A stretch of DNA of 64,000 nucleotides, taken from the NCBI RefSeq assembly GCF_000204055.1, contig NW_006768773.1, positions 1,518,184-1,582,183 of the forward strand, read 5' to 3'. Each line of letters starts with the position of its first letter. The stretch's first letter is position 1. The DNA comes from Melampsora larici-populina 98AG31. Taxonomy: Eukaryota; Basidiomycota; Pucciniomycetes; Pucciniales; Melampsoraceae. The translations under genes and the position numbers were made by a program. The notes beneath the pieces are model-generated. The model did no database searches, was not told where the DNA came from, and worked only from the letters and a program-made list of their open reading frames with translations. This document shows positions 43,731-56,077 of the stretch, one piece after another.

Positions 43731-44997
43731 GAAGTATACATATATATACTAGATGAATTCATTAAGACAAACACAAGAAATCATAGATTTCTTTCTTTCT
43801 TGTTCAAAAACTAAACCAACAAACCAAATGAATTTAGAGAAAAAATCATCTTTCTTCAAGTTATTTTTTTTATCAAAATTCAAGAAAGTGATAAGTTTTT
43901 CTCTACACTTAACCTTTCATCTTGATGTGTAGATAGAAAGGATATACACACATATTCTCAGATCTTGCATGGAAATTCAAATACACCCAAAGTCACCAAG
44001 AAAAAAAAACAATCCTTAATTCAAATTCAAAAATGTTGCACCACCTGACAGTGACACCAACATGATCCTTGATATCATCTTTATAGGGTAGGGCTAAATA
44101 TTTTAACAAAATTCATCACTGTCTGAAACTTATCTTGACCATCTTTCCCTGAGGAATAAATTGTTCTAAATAATCCTAGTACTTGCTCACATCTAATTAA
44201 AGTGTACATATTCTTGGATCACATTCTTCAAGTAAGTTCCAGTGGTAGTATGACTTCCATAAACAAGCTTATCCCAGCTCAGTCAAATTTACCCATAAAA
44301 ATCTCCTCTGAAGTTACCCAAGTTTGATCTTTTCAAAATGAACTTGTCAAGAAGTGTAGTTTTGACTTGTCAACAAATATCCAATTTGCCTCATTACACT
44401 GAATAAACCATTTCAAAAAACTATAATTGTTTTTAATAATAAAACCCAACCATGAATTCCAAAAAAATTAAAAAAATCTTATAAAATCTTAAAGAGAAAA
44501 GTCAATGAATGAAGTTAACCAGTTTAGAAAAAAACCCTTATCAAAATAAAAAAGCTCACAACAACCAAAAAAAAAGAAAAAAAAATCAATTCAGAAATTA
44601 GATATAAAAATAGAGAAAGAGAGATAAAGTTGGTAAACAAAACAGATCAGATAAAAGGAGAAAAGAAAGATTGTAAAGATAAATTTCTCAAGTTTTCTCC
44701 AATTCAACCTACTACTCCATATATATATATATATATCAAAAACCAAAAACCAAAAACCAAAAGCTAAAGAGACGGAAGACCATATAATTAATAATAATAA
44801 ATTAATAAAAAGAAAGATCAAATCAAATCAAATCTGTTCTGTTCTTTTCCAATTGAGAGAGAAAAAAAATCAATAAAAGATATTAAAGAAACAAACGATA
44901 ACGTGTAAAAAGGATGGGAAAAAAGAAGGGTATAAATCAAGATTCTCCAAAAAGAGCACCACATTGAGAATCACGATTAATAAAAAAAGCAAGTCTT
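43731..44997. other. AT-rich intergenic region with simple repeats
   Basis: Convergent 3-prime flanks of the esterase-like and RAX1 genes. Very A-rich, with a TATATATATATATA run at about 44717-44735 and an AACCAAA microsatellite at about 44739-44762. No gene or inverted repeat recognised. Confidence 0.6.
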
Positions 44998-47041
44998 TCA
45001 AAGACGATGACCAGGTACACTGATGAAAATCGAACCCAAGACCACCACACCTAAAACACTCAAAATCGTCACCCAAATGGCTCTTCCTGAAAACCATCCC
45101 AAAAAAAAACAAGTAAAAAAAACCTAAAGTCAGAAAAAGAACCAACAACCCAAATGAAAAGCAAGAAATGAGTAAGAAAAACACAAACCTCTTAAAATCT
45201 TTTGAACATATTTCTCTTTAACACTAAGTGTTCTAAAAGGCGTCGTTTCCGACCGATTAAACAAAATCAAAATCGGATCTAAATCATAAAAATGTGAAAC
45301 AATTCCCAGGATAGCAATCATAAAAGGAATCAAAATCTGATCAAACAAAAAAACCAAAAACCAAACCAGAAAGTCAATTTCAAGCAAAAAGCCAATCAAA
45401 GAAAGCCAAGAATGAATTAAAAAACGTACCCAGAATCGTTTAGATCTAGGTTGAGCGTCTAAGAAGATCATCGAAAACGCAATCGAAAGTCCGATCCAAA
45501 GGGTAAGTAAACCGACCGATAATCTAACCAAAGCACTTAAAGGAGTAAATTCCAAAAGCTTTTGATCTTAAAAACCTAGGAAATGTATCTTGTTCCATAC
45601 TAAAGCAAACCAACGAAATATAAACACGAAAAAAAATACACGACATCAACTTTAATTCGAAAGGAATCGAAAAAAAAGAAAATCCTAATGACCAACCTTC
45701 TATAGATATATTCTTTTTGACTAACGAATAAATCGGGTATATTAGCCAAAAAATCCGATTCGAATTCATAATCTTCACTACCTGCATGAGGTAAGGTATT
45801 ACTATTGATAGGAAAATCCAAGATCCTTAGAGCAGAAGGTAAATAGATTTCTTTTTCGGCTCCTGATAAAAGATAACGATAATAAATTCGTTCTGCAGAA
45901 GCGATTAGATCTGTACGAGTGATTGCAGAAGATCGAGCTAGAGATAGATGCATAGAGAAGAGTTAGGTTTGGAAAGATGGGATGGATGATGAGTGAGAAC
46001 TTACGAATGACGGGTTGGGTTGGGTTCTTGAGATGAGATGTACCTGGACGAGAAAGTCCTCCAGATTTTCTTCGAGCGTCTTTTTCTTCATCTGGATTAT
46101 CGTGAGGGAATAAAGCTCGAACGGCTGGTGAGACATGAGGTGCTAGTTGTGGTCCTGGAATTGGAGTTCTTGAGTTGGATAGACGAGAAGCACTACCGGA
46201 TCTTCGAACTGATTAGAATAGAATGGATTTGAATTGATCCGGATAGGAGACGTTCGATTCGAAAGAAATGGATTTCGGAAAGGTGTAATCGATTCGATTT
46301 GAATGAAGATATAAAAAACGTCAAATGAGGTTTGTATCGAGATGAGTCAGTAAGATGGAAAAAAGGGTCTGGAATGAAGTTATGAGTGGATTACCTTTTG
46401 AAACTGGATCTCTAACAGGTTCAGATAAATGTTTACTTTGTCTAGAAATCCCATTAACTAAAAACCCAAAAGAAGTCAAGCAAATCGAAGATGAATCTCC
46501 AACCAAATCCAAAAATCGATCGCAAAAGAAAAAGAACACAAACTTTGATTATAAACACTACCACGCATCTTAGCTTTATCATAATAAGCAGGCCATTCAT
46601 CTTTCAATAAGATTTGAGATTTTCTTAAATCCTTGAAATACGCTTTACATAAGTTTTCATGTTGTTGTGCATCTAACCAAAAATCTAATGAATCTTCTGC
46701 TCTTTCTCTTTGTAAGTATAAATAAAAACAATAACTGTTGAAAGTTGAATGTGAGTGTTTGATGATTCGATTTCAATTGGGTGGATATGGTTTGTTCGAT
46801 TCGATTGGGTTTGGTTTTGAATAAAGATCGTTTGATTAGTTTTGAGTGATGAATGTCATTTTTTGAGAGAATGAAGAGTAGAAAAGAAACTTAACAGATC
46901 AACAGGTGGTCTAGTTTGTCTTGCTAGAACTTCTTGAAGAGTAGGTAATCTGTTTCTAGTCATTTTCTTTTGATTTGATGATTTAGTATTTGAATTAAGT
47001 TGAGAAGTGATGGTTTGTGGTCTTGGATTTGAAGTTGACAT
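44998..47041 (-). CDS. RAX1: Rax1-like RGS-domain membrane protein
   Basis: Start ATG at 47041; MTRNRLPTLQEVLARQTRPP VDL is the hallmark N-terminus of fungal Rax1. Exon 2 (about 46734-46560) gives YCFYLYLQRERAEDSLDFWL and AQQHENLCKAYFKDLRKS, the start of the RGS fold. Short linker exons follow (SRQSKHLSEPVRDPV; RRSGSASRLSNSRTPIPGPQ LAPHVSPAVRALFP). RGS continues in SERIYYRYLL-type sequence (ASAERIYYRYLLSGAEKEIY, SQKEYIYRAMEQDTFPRFLR). Three hydrophobic segments come last (about LVRLSVGLLTLWIGLSIAF, IPFMIAILGIVSHFY, IWVTILSVLGVVVLGSIFI), ending SVPGHRL. In yeast Rax1 with Rax2 marks old poles for bipolar growth. Splice borders are consistent with GT..AG. No lesion noticed. Confidence 0.85.
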
Positions 47042-49535
47042 GATTGGATTGGATTGACTGATTTATGAAAATTGATTACTATGCTGTATTGTGTACCCTA
47101 TCGGTTGGTTTTGGGTACATAGATCTTATCTTGATTGATTTGAATGCAGTAAGATGGTTTGTTAGAGAACTTGTAGTAATGACAGCTTTGAGAATAATGA
47201 TAAATATAAAAGTGATTTTATTTTAAAGAAAAGTGTTGCGGATGAGGTTCGATTTAATTTTCTTTTTCTGTTCTTTCACTTTCTCAACTTCATTTTCTCA
47301 TTTTCCTTGAAACCTTTTTCTCAATTCAATTCAAATTCAAAATTTAAATTAGAAATCTCAATTCGATATGAAACTCAATTCAAATTAAACTCAACCACTT
47401 CAAACACTTTCAAAACATCACTAAGTCATACATACCCTAAGGCTCTAAAAACAACTAAGTCTACAATCAAGAATTATCATTGTAAGAAAGGAGAAGTATA
47501 TAGGACTTAGCATATCAGTCATTTATGCAATCAAGGTCAGTCCTTCTTTCTTTCTATGTAGATCCCCCAGAATACTTACTGACTATGTCTTGAGTTGTTT
47601 GGGACAACAGTGCTTGGTTTTGTTTGCTCCATAATGTGTAGACTACCAAATTAGGAAACAAATATGCTTCCATCAGAGTTTCAGCAAATTTGATTGACAA
47701 GAAATGGACCTACATATCAAACAGTCCATATGACAGTATCCTTCTAGCACAGTCTGTTGCCCATTTTCCCATCAATCATGATCTCCACCATAATATAACT
47801 GGTTGCATATTTTCCATCAATTGTTATCCTTCTATTTCTGTTCTACACATTTACTGACTTAACTTGGTTCTTATCACCTTTTCCACTCTTCCTAGTTAGT
47901 TCAAAACACCAAATCTAGCTCAAACAATAACACAATGGCAATGGAGCTTGCAGAAGGTCTAGCTAATGCAGAGGAATCAGTTGTTTGGGACACTGAACAC
48001 ATTCATGTATGTTATTATACTCATAAGTTAAGGCTTGTTGTTACAGAAGGCTTCAAGTAGCTTGGTATCAAGACATCAAAATCAAAGCCTTCAAATCCCA
48101 CCAACTTCACAATCCCCATTCCAATCATTCAAGTCGCATCAGTTGATATCAACAACAAAAATAATTTACTGTTCAGATGAAGACAACTACAATCTTAATC
48201 CTCAAAAGTATCAGCACAGTATTAGGACCTTGTGAGAGTGTGACCAGGAGATACTAGATGACAGTCCTATGGTGATTATAAGATTGCAACGTGAGGATTG
48301 AAAGATCCCTCACACAGTCACAGTATAGACTCGAGTGAATCTCAGTACAAGCATATTCTACTAAGGGCTCATAACACACAGAATAAATTCAGACAAAGAG
48401 TATGAAGGTGATATGGATGGGGATGTGTACCACTGTATTCCCTATCATACTTGGCTGCCAGAAGTTAGGTGGTACAATCTTTGTCTTTACATTGTTTCCC
48501 TTTATATTGATATGTGTGTATGTCTATTTCTTTTTTCTTTGCTTCTCACTTCACATCTGTTATCAGGCCAAGAAATTCAATGGCTTGTTATGCCAGAGCA
48601 GGGGAAGTCCAGGCGAGTTCAAAGCAAAGTGGTCTCAACTTGGCTATCACAGACCTTAGCCCTTTTCTTGCTGGGGTTTGCAATGGAACATCAATTTGGA
48701 TGTATCTAACTGCCTGTGCTCAGCCTCAGCCTGCAATGTGAGTTTTCCTACCTTTTCTAAACTTTCTTTCTTATATTTCTGAATTGACTTTGATCAATCT
48801 TGAGAGGTCAATGTAGTTTTGACATCTAATTATCAGACACAATACTACCATCACATACCAATCTTGATTGAAGAATGGGATGCCCTCAAGTTTTTTGAAC
48901 AAGGTTTTGGAGGTAACTTGGTCTGTGCTTTTTCATGATCACAGTCATTTGGGCTTTGGGTACTCTACTGATTTGACTTTGTGAGGTAGTTCCTACTATT
49001 CAGACACAAACCTGAGATAAACCTGACACAAGACTGACACAGAATCCCTAAGCAGAGGTCCTCTAACAGTGGGGACCCTGCCCGTGGGCACTGTGTGTAT
49101 TCTCTGGATTGTAGTCAGTTGAAAATTTTGAGAACTTTTGACACCAAGTTTTTTAAATGTGTATATGGAGTTCATGAGGCTATAGACAGTACTCTGATAA
49201 TTTTGTACTTTGGAATCAGTTAAAATGATATAAGATCCCACTATTTTCCGCCCGTTCGGCAAATACCCGGCGCCCCCTTGTTTTGGGGCATTACCCGAAG
49301 TACCCGACACAACCCGAGTGCACACAGCCAAAATTTTAGTGAGTCGGACCTCAGGGGCTCTTTAGGGGCTCCTTACGTAATCACAGTCTCACGTCTGAGC
49401 CCCTGATTGACCTTCTTTCGCCCTATTTCAACCAATAGGGCGATAAACTCTACACCAGCCTCTCCAAAAGAGTCAAAAGGGCTCTTCATTAAAGGGGAGC
49501 CTGGACCGGCCTGTGTACATGTTGGACATCCTTAT
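47042..49535. other. Long intergenic region, LTR-like and gene fragments
   Basis: 47042-47540 is the upstream flank of RAX1. About 48225-48420 resembles the LTR-like block near 39200 (AAGATTGCAACRTGAGG). 48550-48740 holds short exon-like frames (MACYARAGEVQASSKQSG; LSPFLAGVCNGTSIWMYLTA) and 48840-48910 reads YYHHIPILIEEWDALKFFEQ, which could be remains of a Gag-like gene. 49235-49510 is a GC-richer patch (CCCGGCGCCCCCTTGTTTTG, CCCGAAGTACCCGACACAAC). Confidence 0.3.
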
Positions 49536-49913
49536 TGTAGACGGGCAAATAGATGGAACGGGAACTAGCAGACTAGTGTTAGTGATTGAACTATCGAAAC
49601 AACGCAGATTGTGACAATTGCAAAAGTAGAGAGAGAGAAATATAAATCTACCTAGCAGACTAGTGTTAGTGATTGAACTATCGAAACAACACAGATTGTG
49701 ACAATAGGAAAGTAACACAAGAAGTAGGAAGAAAACAACACTATATATATGAAACATGTTTCATCGTGGTGTTACATAGATGACAAAAGAGGAAAATGTG
49801 AAACCAGTCTAGATCCCAACTTCCAATATCTTCCACCGGTCTAAACCAAAAACAGGTGAGCTAAGGCTGGATGCCTAGCCATCTCTGATGCCTTGCCATC
49901 CATAGCCGTAACA
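49536..49913 (-). repeat. 3-prime LTR of the copia element
   Basis: 378 bp, 98.4 percent identical to 54173-54550. It contains an internal direct repeat of about 55 bp with an 88 bp period (CTAGCAGACTAGTGTTAGTG onward, at about 49565 and 49652). CTATATATATGAAACATG (about 49740-49757) may be the TATA region on either strand. Confidence 0.95.
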
Positions 49914-49923
49914 CCCCCCCCTC
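49914..49923 (-). promoter_or_regulatory. Polypurine tract
   Basis: GAGGGGGGGG on the element strand directly abuts the 3-prime LTR; this is where plus-strand DNA synthesis would be primed. Confidence 0.85.
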
Positions 49924-49945
49924 AACCTTTTAGAGGTTTACCATA

Positions 49946-52900
49946 CTAAGACATGCAGATGTTCTTCTTATGAATTTGAAAGATTATATTACCAAGTGAT
50001 TTTGTTAAAATATCAGCTTTTTGATTTGGTCCATCCACCCATTCAATTTTCAAATTACCGTCATAAATTTGTTCGTTTACATAATGAAATTCTCGAGCTA
50101 CGTGATGAGAGTGTTTTGTGAGATGTAGATCTTGTGCGATTTTAATTGCTGTTGTGTTGTCGCATTGTAGAGTAGTGATGAAACTCAATTGAAATATATC
50201 TTGAAGAAGATTTTGCACCCAAATCGATTCCCTCGCTGCAACCCCAAGAGCCATATACTCCGCATGACATGTGGAAGTGGCCACACAACTTTGCCTTCTT
50301 GACGCCCATGAGATAACATTACCAAACAAATACACCGCAAAACCGTGCGTTGATCTGGAGAATTCACCCCCCAGTTCGCATCACAGTAAGTTACCAAGTC
50401 ATTACCATCTACCATTTTCTTAAATCTAATACCATCATTTTTCGTACCACTAAGATACCTCAACAGGTGTTTCAAAGCCAACCAATGTTCATCATTGGGT
50501 CTTGAGGAGAACCGAGCCAGGTAATTGACCGCATAGGCCATGTCGGGTCGTGTTCCGATTGCCAAATAGGAAAGTGATCCGAGAATAGAGAGATAGGAGG
50601 ATGCGTTGACACCTACTGCATTCTTATCAGAAGTGTCGAGATGGAGGTTAGCAATCATAGGTGTTGCTGTTCGAGAAGTTGCGAACCCCGTGGATTCGAG
50701 TATACTTGCTGTGAGTGTCGGTTGTGAGAGAAAGATTTCACCCGGAGCTTGACTTATCTTGATTCCTACGATTTGGTCAAGGTTGTCGTTCCAGGTCAGT
50801 TGGAAGCTTTTAAGAAAAGATTCTCGAATGAAAGAAATAATGTCCATTGATGATCCACAAATGACTCCATCGTCGACGTGAATCCATAACATCGCAGTGT
50901 CGTTCTTGTAATGAAGGACATATAGGCTTTGATCATTGACGCAATATTTGCATCCCATGCCTGATAGAACACTTGAGAAGTGTTTCCACCAGCAACGAGC
51001 CGCTTGTTTGGTTCCATACAAGGCTCGTTTAAGGAGAAGGACCAAAGCAGGATGAGAAAGCGATATTCCTTCAGCCGGTCAAACATAGATCGTTTCGTCG
51101 ATTGGGCTGTGAGGATAAGCAGCAACAACATCGAAGCCTCTGATAAACCAACCTTTATTAACTTGAACAGAAAAGATGATCATCAATGACGTGAAACGAG
51201 CTGTCGGCGCGAAGGTTTCCGAGAAGTCGATTCCTTCACGCTGCGTGAAACCTCTAACAACAAATCTTGATTTTCTTTTAATAACATTTCCATTAACATC
51301 AACCTTCTCAGCAAATACCCACTTAGATGACACAGTCTTTTCTCCTTCCGGCAACACAACTTCTTCCCAAACACCCAATTTAACCAACATATCAATTTCT
51401 TTCTTGCACGCCTCTTTCCATTCAGCACTATGTTCTCCATTCATGGCATCCTGATAGCTTCGTGGGAGACGCTGAGCAATACCTGCCGCCTTCGCCTGAA
51501 GTAGTTGGATGGCTTCATCTTGTTCCCTGATCGTTTCGGTAAAGAACTTGTCGTCCAACAGATACAAAATCGACAAGGATTCAAAGAGATTACGAAGTTC
51601 TTCATGATCACGTATTGGTTCATTTGTAGTGAGGATATGGTGAAGAGAGTGTGGTTCGGAAGGCTGTTCGATGTTTTGATGAATGTCTTGAATTGTAGAA
51701 TTAGATTTTTTGTTAAGCCATCTGGCATGACCAGAATCGATAAAATCATTAGTAAGAGGATTCCAAAAGCGCCATCCTTTACTTCCTTCAAGGTACCCAA
51801 CAAACCGACACTTGATAGCTCTATTGTCCAACTTTCTTCTTTTCTCAGCAGGGACATGAACGAACGCGTAAGACCCGAAAATCCTAAGATGATCAACTTG
51901 AGGAGCAAAACCAAACATAAGTTCGGTGGGAGTCTTCGAACCAGTGTTGGAGTTCGGAGTTTTGTTGTGAAGATCAGTGGCCGTTGTGATAGCAAAACCC
52001 CAAAAACGCTGAGGTAAACCTGAATCTCGTAACAAAACTCTCATTCCACCCTGCACCGTTCTGTTTGCTCTTTCGATCGATCCGTTCTGTTCATGAAAAT
52101 AAGGTAAAGATGTCTGAATTTTGATACCACGCTCTGCAAAGTACGCTTTCAAAGCATTGTTAACAAACTCCCCACCTCCATCAGTTCTCCAATGTATGAC
52201 CTTGTTGCCTGTCCTTCTTTCTGCTTCAGCGATATACGTTTGAATGTGTTTGGTAGCCTCGTGTTTAGCTTTGAGGAGATAAGTTCGCATGAAAGTTGAA
52301 TAGACGTCCCTTATCTCGAGTGAATATTCAGCGCCTGAAACAGTTTTCACAGGGAAGGGTCCACACAGATCAGCAACTACGAGTTGGAGGGGAGAATCAT
52401 AAGAAATGAGAGATGGTCCGATTGTGGATGTCTTTGTGGATTTTGAAATCGCGCAATCTTCACAAGGTACTGTTTTGGTTAGCTTTTCAGGAAGTCCTAC
52501 ACAAGAACCGTCTCGAACAAGCTTCAAAAGAGTGCGGTCATTAGGGTGACCCAGGCGTCGGTGCCATAACATAAAATCACCTAATACAACTGCCGTAGTA
52601 ATATCAGGATTGACTGCCCTGAGGATCCATTTCCTGCCAGAGCGATGAGCCGTGATGACTCTTGAATTGTTTCTCCACAACTCAATTCCAACCTTTGAAT
52701 TCTTGAAAGTAATACCGTCTTCTTCTAGTTGAACTCCAGAAAGCAAGCTATGTCTCAAAGTCTCACATAAGTACACGTTCTTGATTTCTAAAATTTCCGA
52801 AGAATTCATTACATTGCATATACGGACAGAACCAACACCAGTGATAAAAGAAGAAACGGAATTGTTTGCCATCTTAACTGGAAGAGGATTAATGTTTTGT

Positions 52901-54168
52901 AATGAAGTAAAATAAGACCGGTTATTGAATACGTGGTGTGTTGCACCCGTGTCAAATATAATGGTTGAAGGTGAAATGTCAGTATCCATTTGTGAGATAT
53001 GGATGTGATTGGCATTGACCCACCCGGTAAAATCGACGTCAGCGAATTGTGGTTCAACAATCCTGGCGTCCGATGTCGAAGCCGATGCTGGTGATCGCTC
53101 CTTAGCCTTCTTGGCCCTACAATCCTCCTCCTTGTGACCTTTCTTCTTACAGTAAAAACACTTGATCTTAGGTTTCTCATACTTCTTCACCACAGCAGCC
53201 AATCCTTCAGTAATACCACTAGCACCTCTCCTATGAGCGATATCCGCAGCACCTAGAGCCCAGGTCATGTTGGACGATCCGACTGAAGCCTGAGGATTGG
53301 CTCGAATAATCGGTTCGAATGTGTGAGTGACATCCGGAAATCCAGTAGGCATACTGTTGGCTAAGATTGCTGCAAAGTCATCGTCATTTGTCATCATACC
53401 CGACCTTTCCAACTTTCTTCTAATACCTGATATTCTTGCTATATGATTATTGATGGTGTCAGATGAAGGGTCGTACTTTCTGGTGTGTAAGTCGTTGTGA
53501 AGTGATATCCTGCTTGCATACGTTTGGCCGGAAAACTGAGCCTTCAAATAACCGTATCTTTCAGAGGGAATAGAAGACACTTGATTTAATCGAAGACTTA
53601 GTTGTTTATCAATGGTCCAATGCATAAGGGACACAACTCCTTCGGCGTAGTCGTTATTCCAGCCGAATTGGGTAGGTAAGACACCAGGACGGAGGTACGT
53701 AGAACAACCAGCAAAGTGTTGTAGCAGTCGATGGAAATCGGCATCCCAGATGTCGAAGTTGGATCCATCAGCAGCTAAAGTGGCAAGTCTGTCGAGTTTG
53801 ATGGGGCAAGCTTTCCATAAAGCAGCGAATGAGGTATCGCTAGGATCGATGGGTTTTGTTTGAAATATGTTCGTAACATGAGATACGTGTTGCGATTGGA
53901 CGTTCTGTTGATTATTTTGAACGTTCAAAGTCTGATCTAAACTGGCGTTTGGAGGAATTTGATTGATTTGATTGTTGTTGTTTAAATGACCAACTCCAGC
54001 GGAAGCTGGAGCCTCGATACCTTGCATGTTGCCTGGTACAATTTGGTCAGTCATTCCGGATTCGTCTAAATCTTCAATAGTAGAAGTGAAACGAGGATGA
54101 GTAGTTGATCCGGTGTTTGCGGTTTTGAAAGAGTTGTCTTCTATGCCTTCTGGTAACGTAAAGCTCAT
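49946..54168 (-). pseudogene. Copia gag-pol, one stop and one frameshift
   Basis: The frame opens at MSFTLPEGIEDNSFKT five bases inside the LTR and runs 1029 codons. Gag domain about 1-330; zinc knuckle CFYCKKKGHKEEDC (about 336-349); protease FDTGATHHV (about 401); integrase HHCC (LGHPNDRTLLK, CEDCAIS) and catalytic DD35E in VADLCGPF, RTDGGGEF and NGSIERANRTV (about 596, 662, 698); RT from about 905. A TGA at 51079-51081 follows DETIYV; the same frame goes on with PAEGISLSHPALVLLLKRAL, LWIHVDDGVICG (RT active site) and TYCDANWG (RNase H). Near 50355 a frameshift leads to STHGFAVYLFGNVISWAS and ends KADILTKSLG. A few changes thus separate it from an open frame. Confidence 0.92.
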
Positions 54169-54172
54169 AACC
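54163..54172 (-). promoter_or_regulatory. tRNA-iMet primer binding site overlapping the start codon
   Basis: Directly after the 5-prime LTR the element strand reads GGTTATGAGC, complementary to GCTCATAACC, the anticodon-loop region of initiator tRNA-Met. Copia-type elements of insects prime from such a half-tRNA. The ATG inside this site (54168-54166) is the first codon of gag-pol. Confidence 0.75.
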
Positions 54173-54550
54173 TGTAGACGGGCAAATAGATGGAACGGGA
54201 ACTAGCAGACTAGTGTTAGTGATTGAACTATCGAAACAACGCAGATTGTGACAATCGCAAAAGTAGAGAGAGAGAAATATAAATCTACCTAGCAGACTAG
54301 TGTTAGTGATTGAACTATTGAAACAACGCAGATTGTGACAATAGGAAAGTAACACAAGAAGTAGGAAGAAAACAACACTATATATATGAAACATGTTTCA
54401 TCGTGGCGTTACATAGATGACGAAAGAGGAAAATGTGAAACCAGTCTAGATCCCAACTTCCAATATCTTCCACCGGTCTAAACCAAAAACAGGTGAGCTA
54501 AGGCTGGATGCCTAGCCATCTCTGATGCCTTGCCATCCATAGCCATAACA
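54173..54550 (-). repeat. 5-prime LTR of the copia element
   Basis: Partner of 49536-49913. The six differences are TCG/TTG, TCG/TTG, CG/CA, CG/TG, CG/CA and CG/CA, each a CpG in one copy. It should hold the promoter that drives the minus-strand gag-pol. Confidence 0.95.
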
Positions 54551-54555
54551 CTTAT

Positions 54556-55796
54556 AACTCCCCACTTGCCTCCCCCTTTTCCCCCCTGTCTCCTTTCATA
54601 CTTATCCTGAACTAATGCAATTTGATTCCAAACAACGTCATGAAAAACGGTGATTCTATCCTTATCAAATGCTCTTCATACTCTAGGTGGAATCAAGTGG
54701 GAAAATGTAGCCCAAACCCTTTACGGATGTGTCTCTACCACACCATCAGGAGCTCTCGACCCAATTGAAAGGAATCGCAGTAGTTTCAGCTATCATGTCA
54801 TCTGACCAACCTCAAATAGAAGCTCGACGACTTCGGCAAACGCTCGATAAGCATAACATAGCACTTGAATCTTTTTCAAGTCGTAAATCAAAATCTTCAA
54901 TTCTTTCATCACAAGGATCAGAATCATACTCTGAATATTTATCATCAGTGATCTCATTCAAATGTTCACATCATTGTCGTCAACTTATTCATCATATCAC
55001 CAATACAGTCGTTCAAAACAATTGCGCAAATCTCACATTATCATTGAGAAATCTTACATTAGCATTAAGATGTTCTCCAATGATGTCATCAAGTATAGAA
55101 GAAGTGGAAGAATCAGTTCAAGCCATGTCATTCCTTCAACCTCTTATTGTTGTGTCTTGTTTCTTTTCTCATTTCAATCAATTCATGACATTCCTTTGAC
55201 CTCTTTGTGGTGTCTTTAAACCCCTTTTTTCTCTCGTGTCAATTCATTCCTTTTGATTTCTTGTTGTCAATTAATTGGTTGTCTAAACCTTTGTATGCAC
55301 CTGTTGTCGTAGCTTTTGTATCGATGATCATGATGGATCGTTTTGTTTGTTTGTTGGCATTATGCCACCTATGCTATGTTATGCCATACCAACCATTGTT
55401 GCTGTCTGTGCATCAGGCTTGTGCTCCAGCAGTTGCCTGCCTCTGCTGCAGACTGAGTAACAAAAGCAAAAAAAAATGTAAGAAAACAGAGCCCCCAAGG
55501 GAGCCCTTTTTCTCGCAAGGGGCTCTACACCACAGAGGTGTCTTGACCGGCTACAGACGGGCATGGCAGGCCAGCCGCAGACCGCCAGCCCTTGCATAGG
55601 GGCAGGCCGTCTTGCAATAGCCCTCACGCGCGACGCCTCCCAGGCGCCTACTGGCTTCGCCTGCAGGCCGGCTGGTTTGGGCCTGCAGGGCGTCTGTAAT
55701 TCGCCTTCCGACGGTCAGCAGGCACCATGGCCCGACGCTTCGCCGGATTTTCAGATTGGTCATTTGCCGGTATTTGGACATTGTGATACGGATAGC
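54556..55796. other. Spacer with an unassigned frame and a GC-rich island
   Basis: Plus 54729-55199 is an open frame of 156 codons (MSLPHHQELSTQLKGIAVVS; later IEARRLRQTLDKHNIALESF and CSHHCRQLIHHITNTVVQ), Ser/Leu-rich, possibly coding but of no known family. 55490-55770 is a sharply GC-rich patch (GGCAGGCCAGCCGCAGACCG, GCCTGCAGGCCGGCTGG), unlike its surroundings, without a convincing gene. Confidence 0.35.
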
Positions 55797-55872
55797 TCCA
55801 GCTCAGCTCAGCTCACAGCTCAGCTCAGCTCAGCTCACAGCTCAGCTCACAGCTCAGCTCAGCTCAGCTCAG
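55797..55872. repeat. AGCTC pentanucleotide microsatellite
   Basis: About 14 units of (AGCTC) interrupted by ACAGCTC variants (CTCAGCTCAGCTCACAGCTC pattern). It immediately follows the GC-rich island. Confidence 0.9.
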
Positions 55873-56077
55873 CGGCTCGCGGGTACAGCCAGAAAATTCA
55901 TGAAATCCAATGGATTTCACAGTGACAATCTATAGACAAGTTGGAGGGAGGAACTCCGCACTGTGAAAACCACTTTCAAGAAAACAGAAACCTTGAGGAA
56001 AAAAAACACTAGCGCAACATTGATTTTGTACTTTTATCGATTGAACAAACTTAAATATGAATAAGCAAAGAGATTTG

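Larger units (their letters stand above)
49536..54550 (-). mobile_element. Ty1/copia LTR retrotransposon, nearly intact
   Basis: Two 378 bp LTRs (49536-49913, 54173-54550) flanked by the 5 bp duplication CTTAT (49531-49535, 54551-54555). LTRs start TGTTA and end TACA on the element strand and differ at six positions only. A primer binding site touches the 5-prime LTR and a polypurine tract touches the 3-prime LTR. Internal gag-pol order is Gag, protease, integrase, RT, RNase H, the Ty1/copia order. One in-frame stop and one frameshift prevent full translation. Confidence 0.95.

Noticed and set aside
51505..52017. Plus-strand 170-codon frame within copia
   Set aside because: Shadow of the integrase/RT coding strand.
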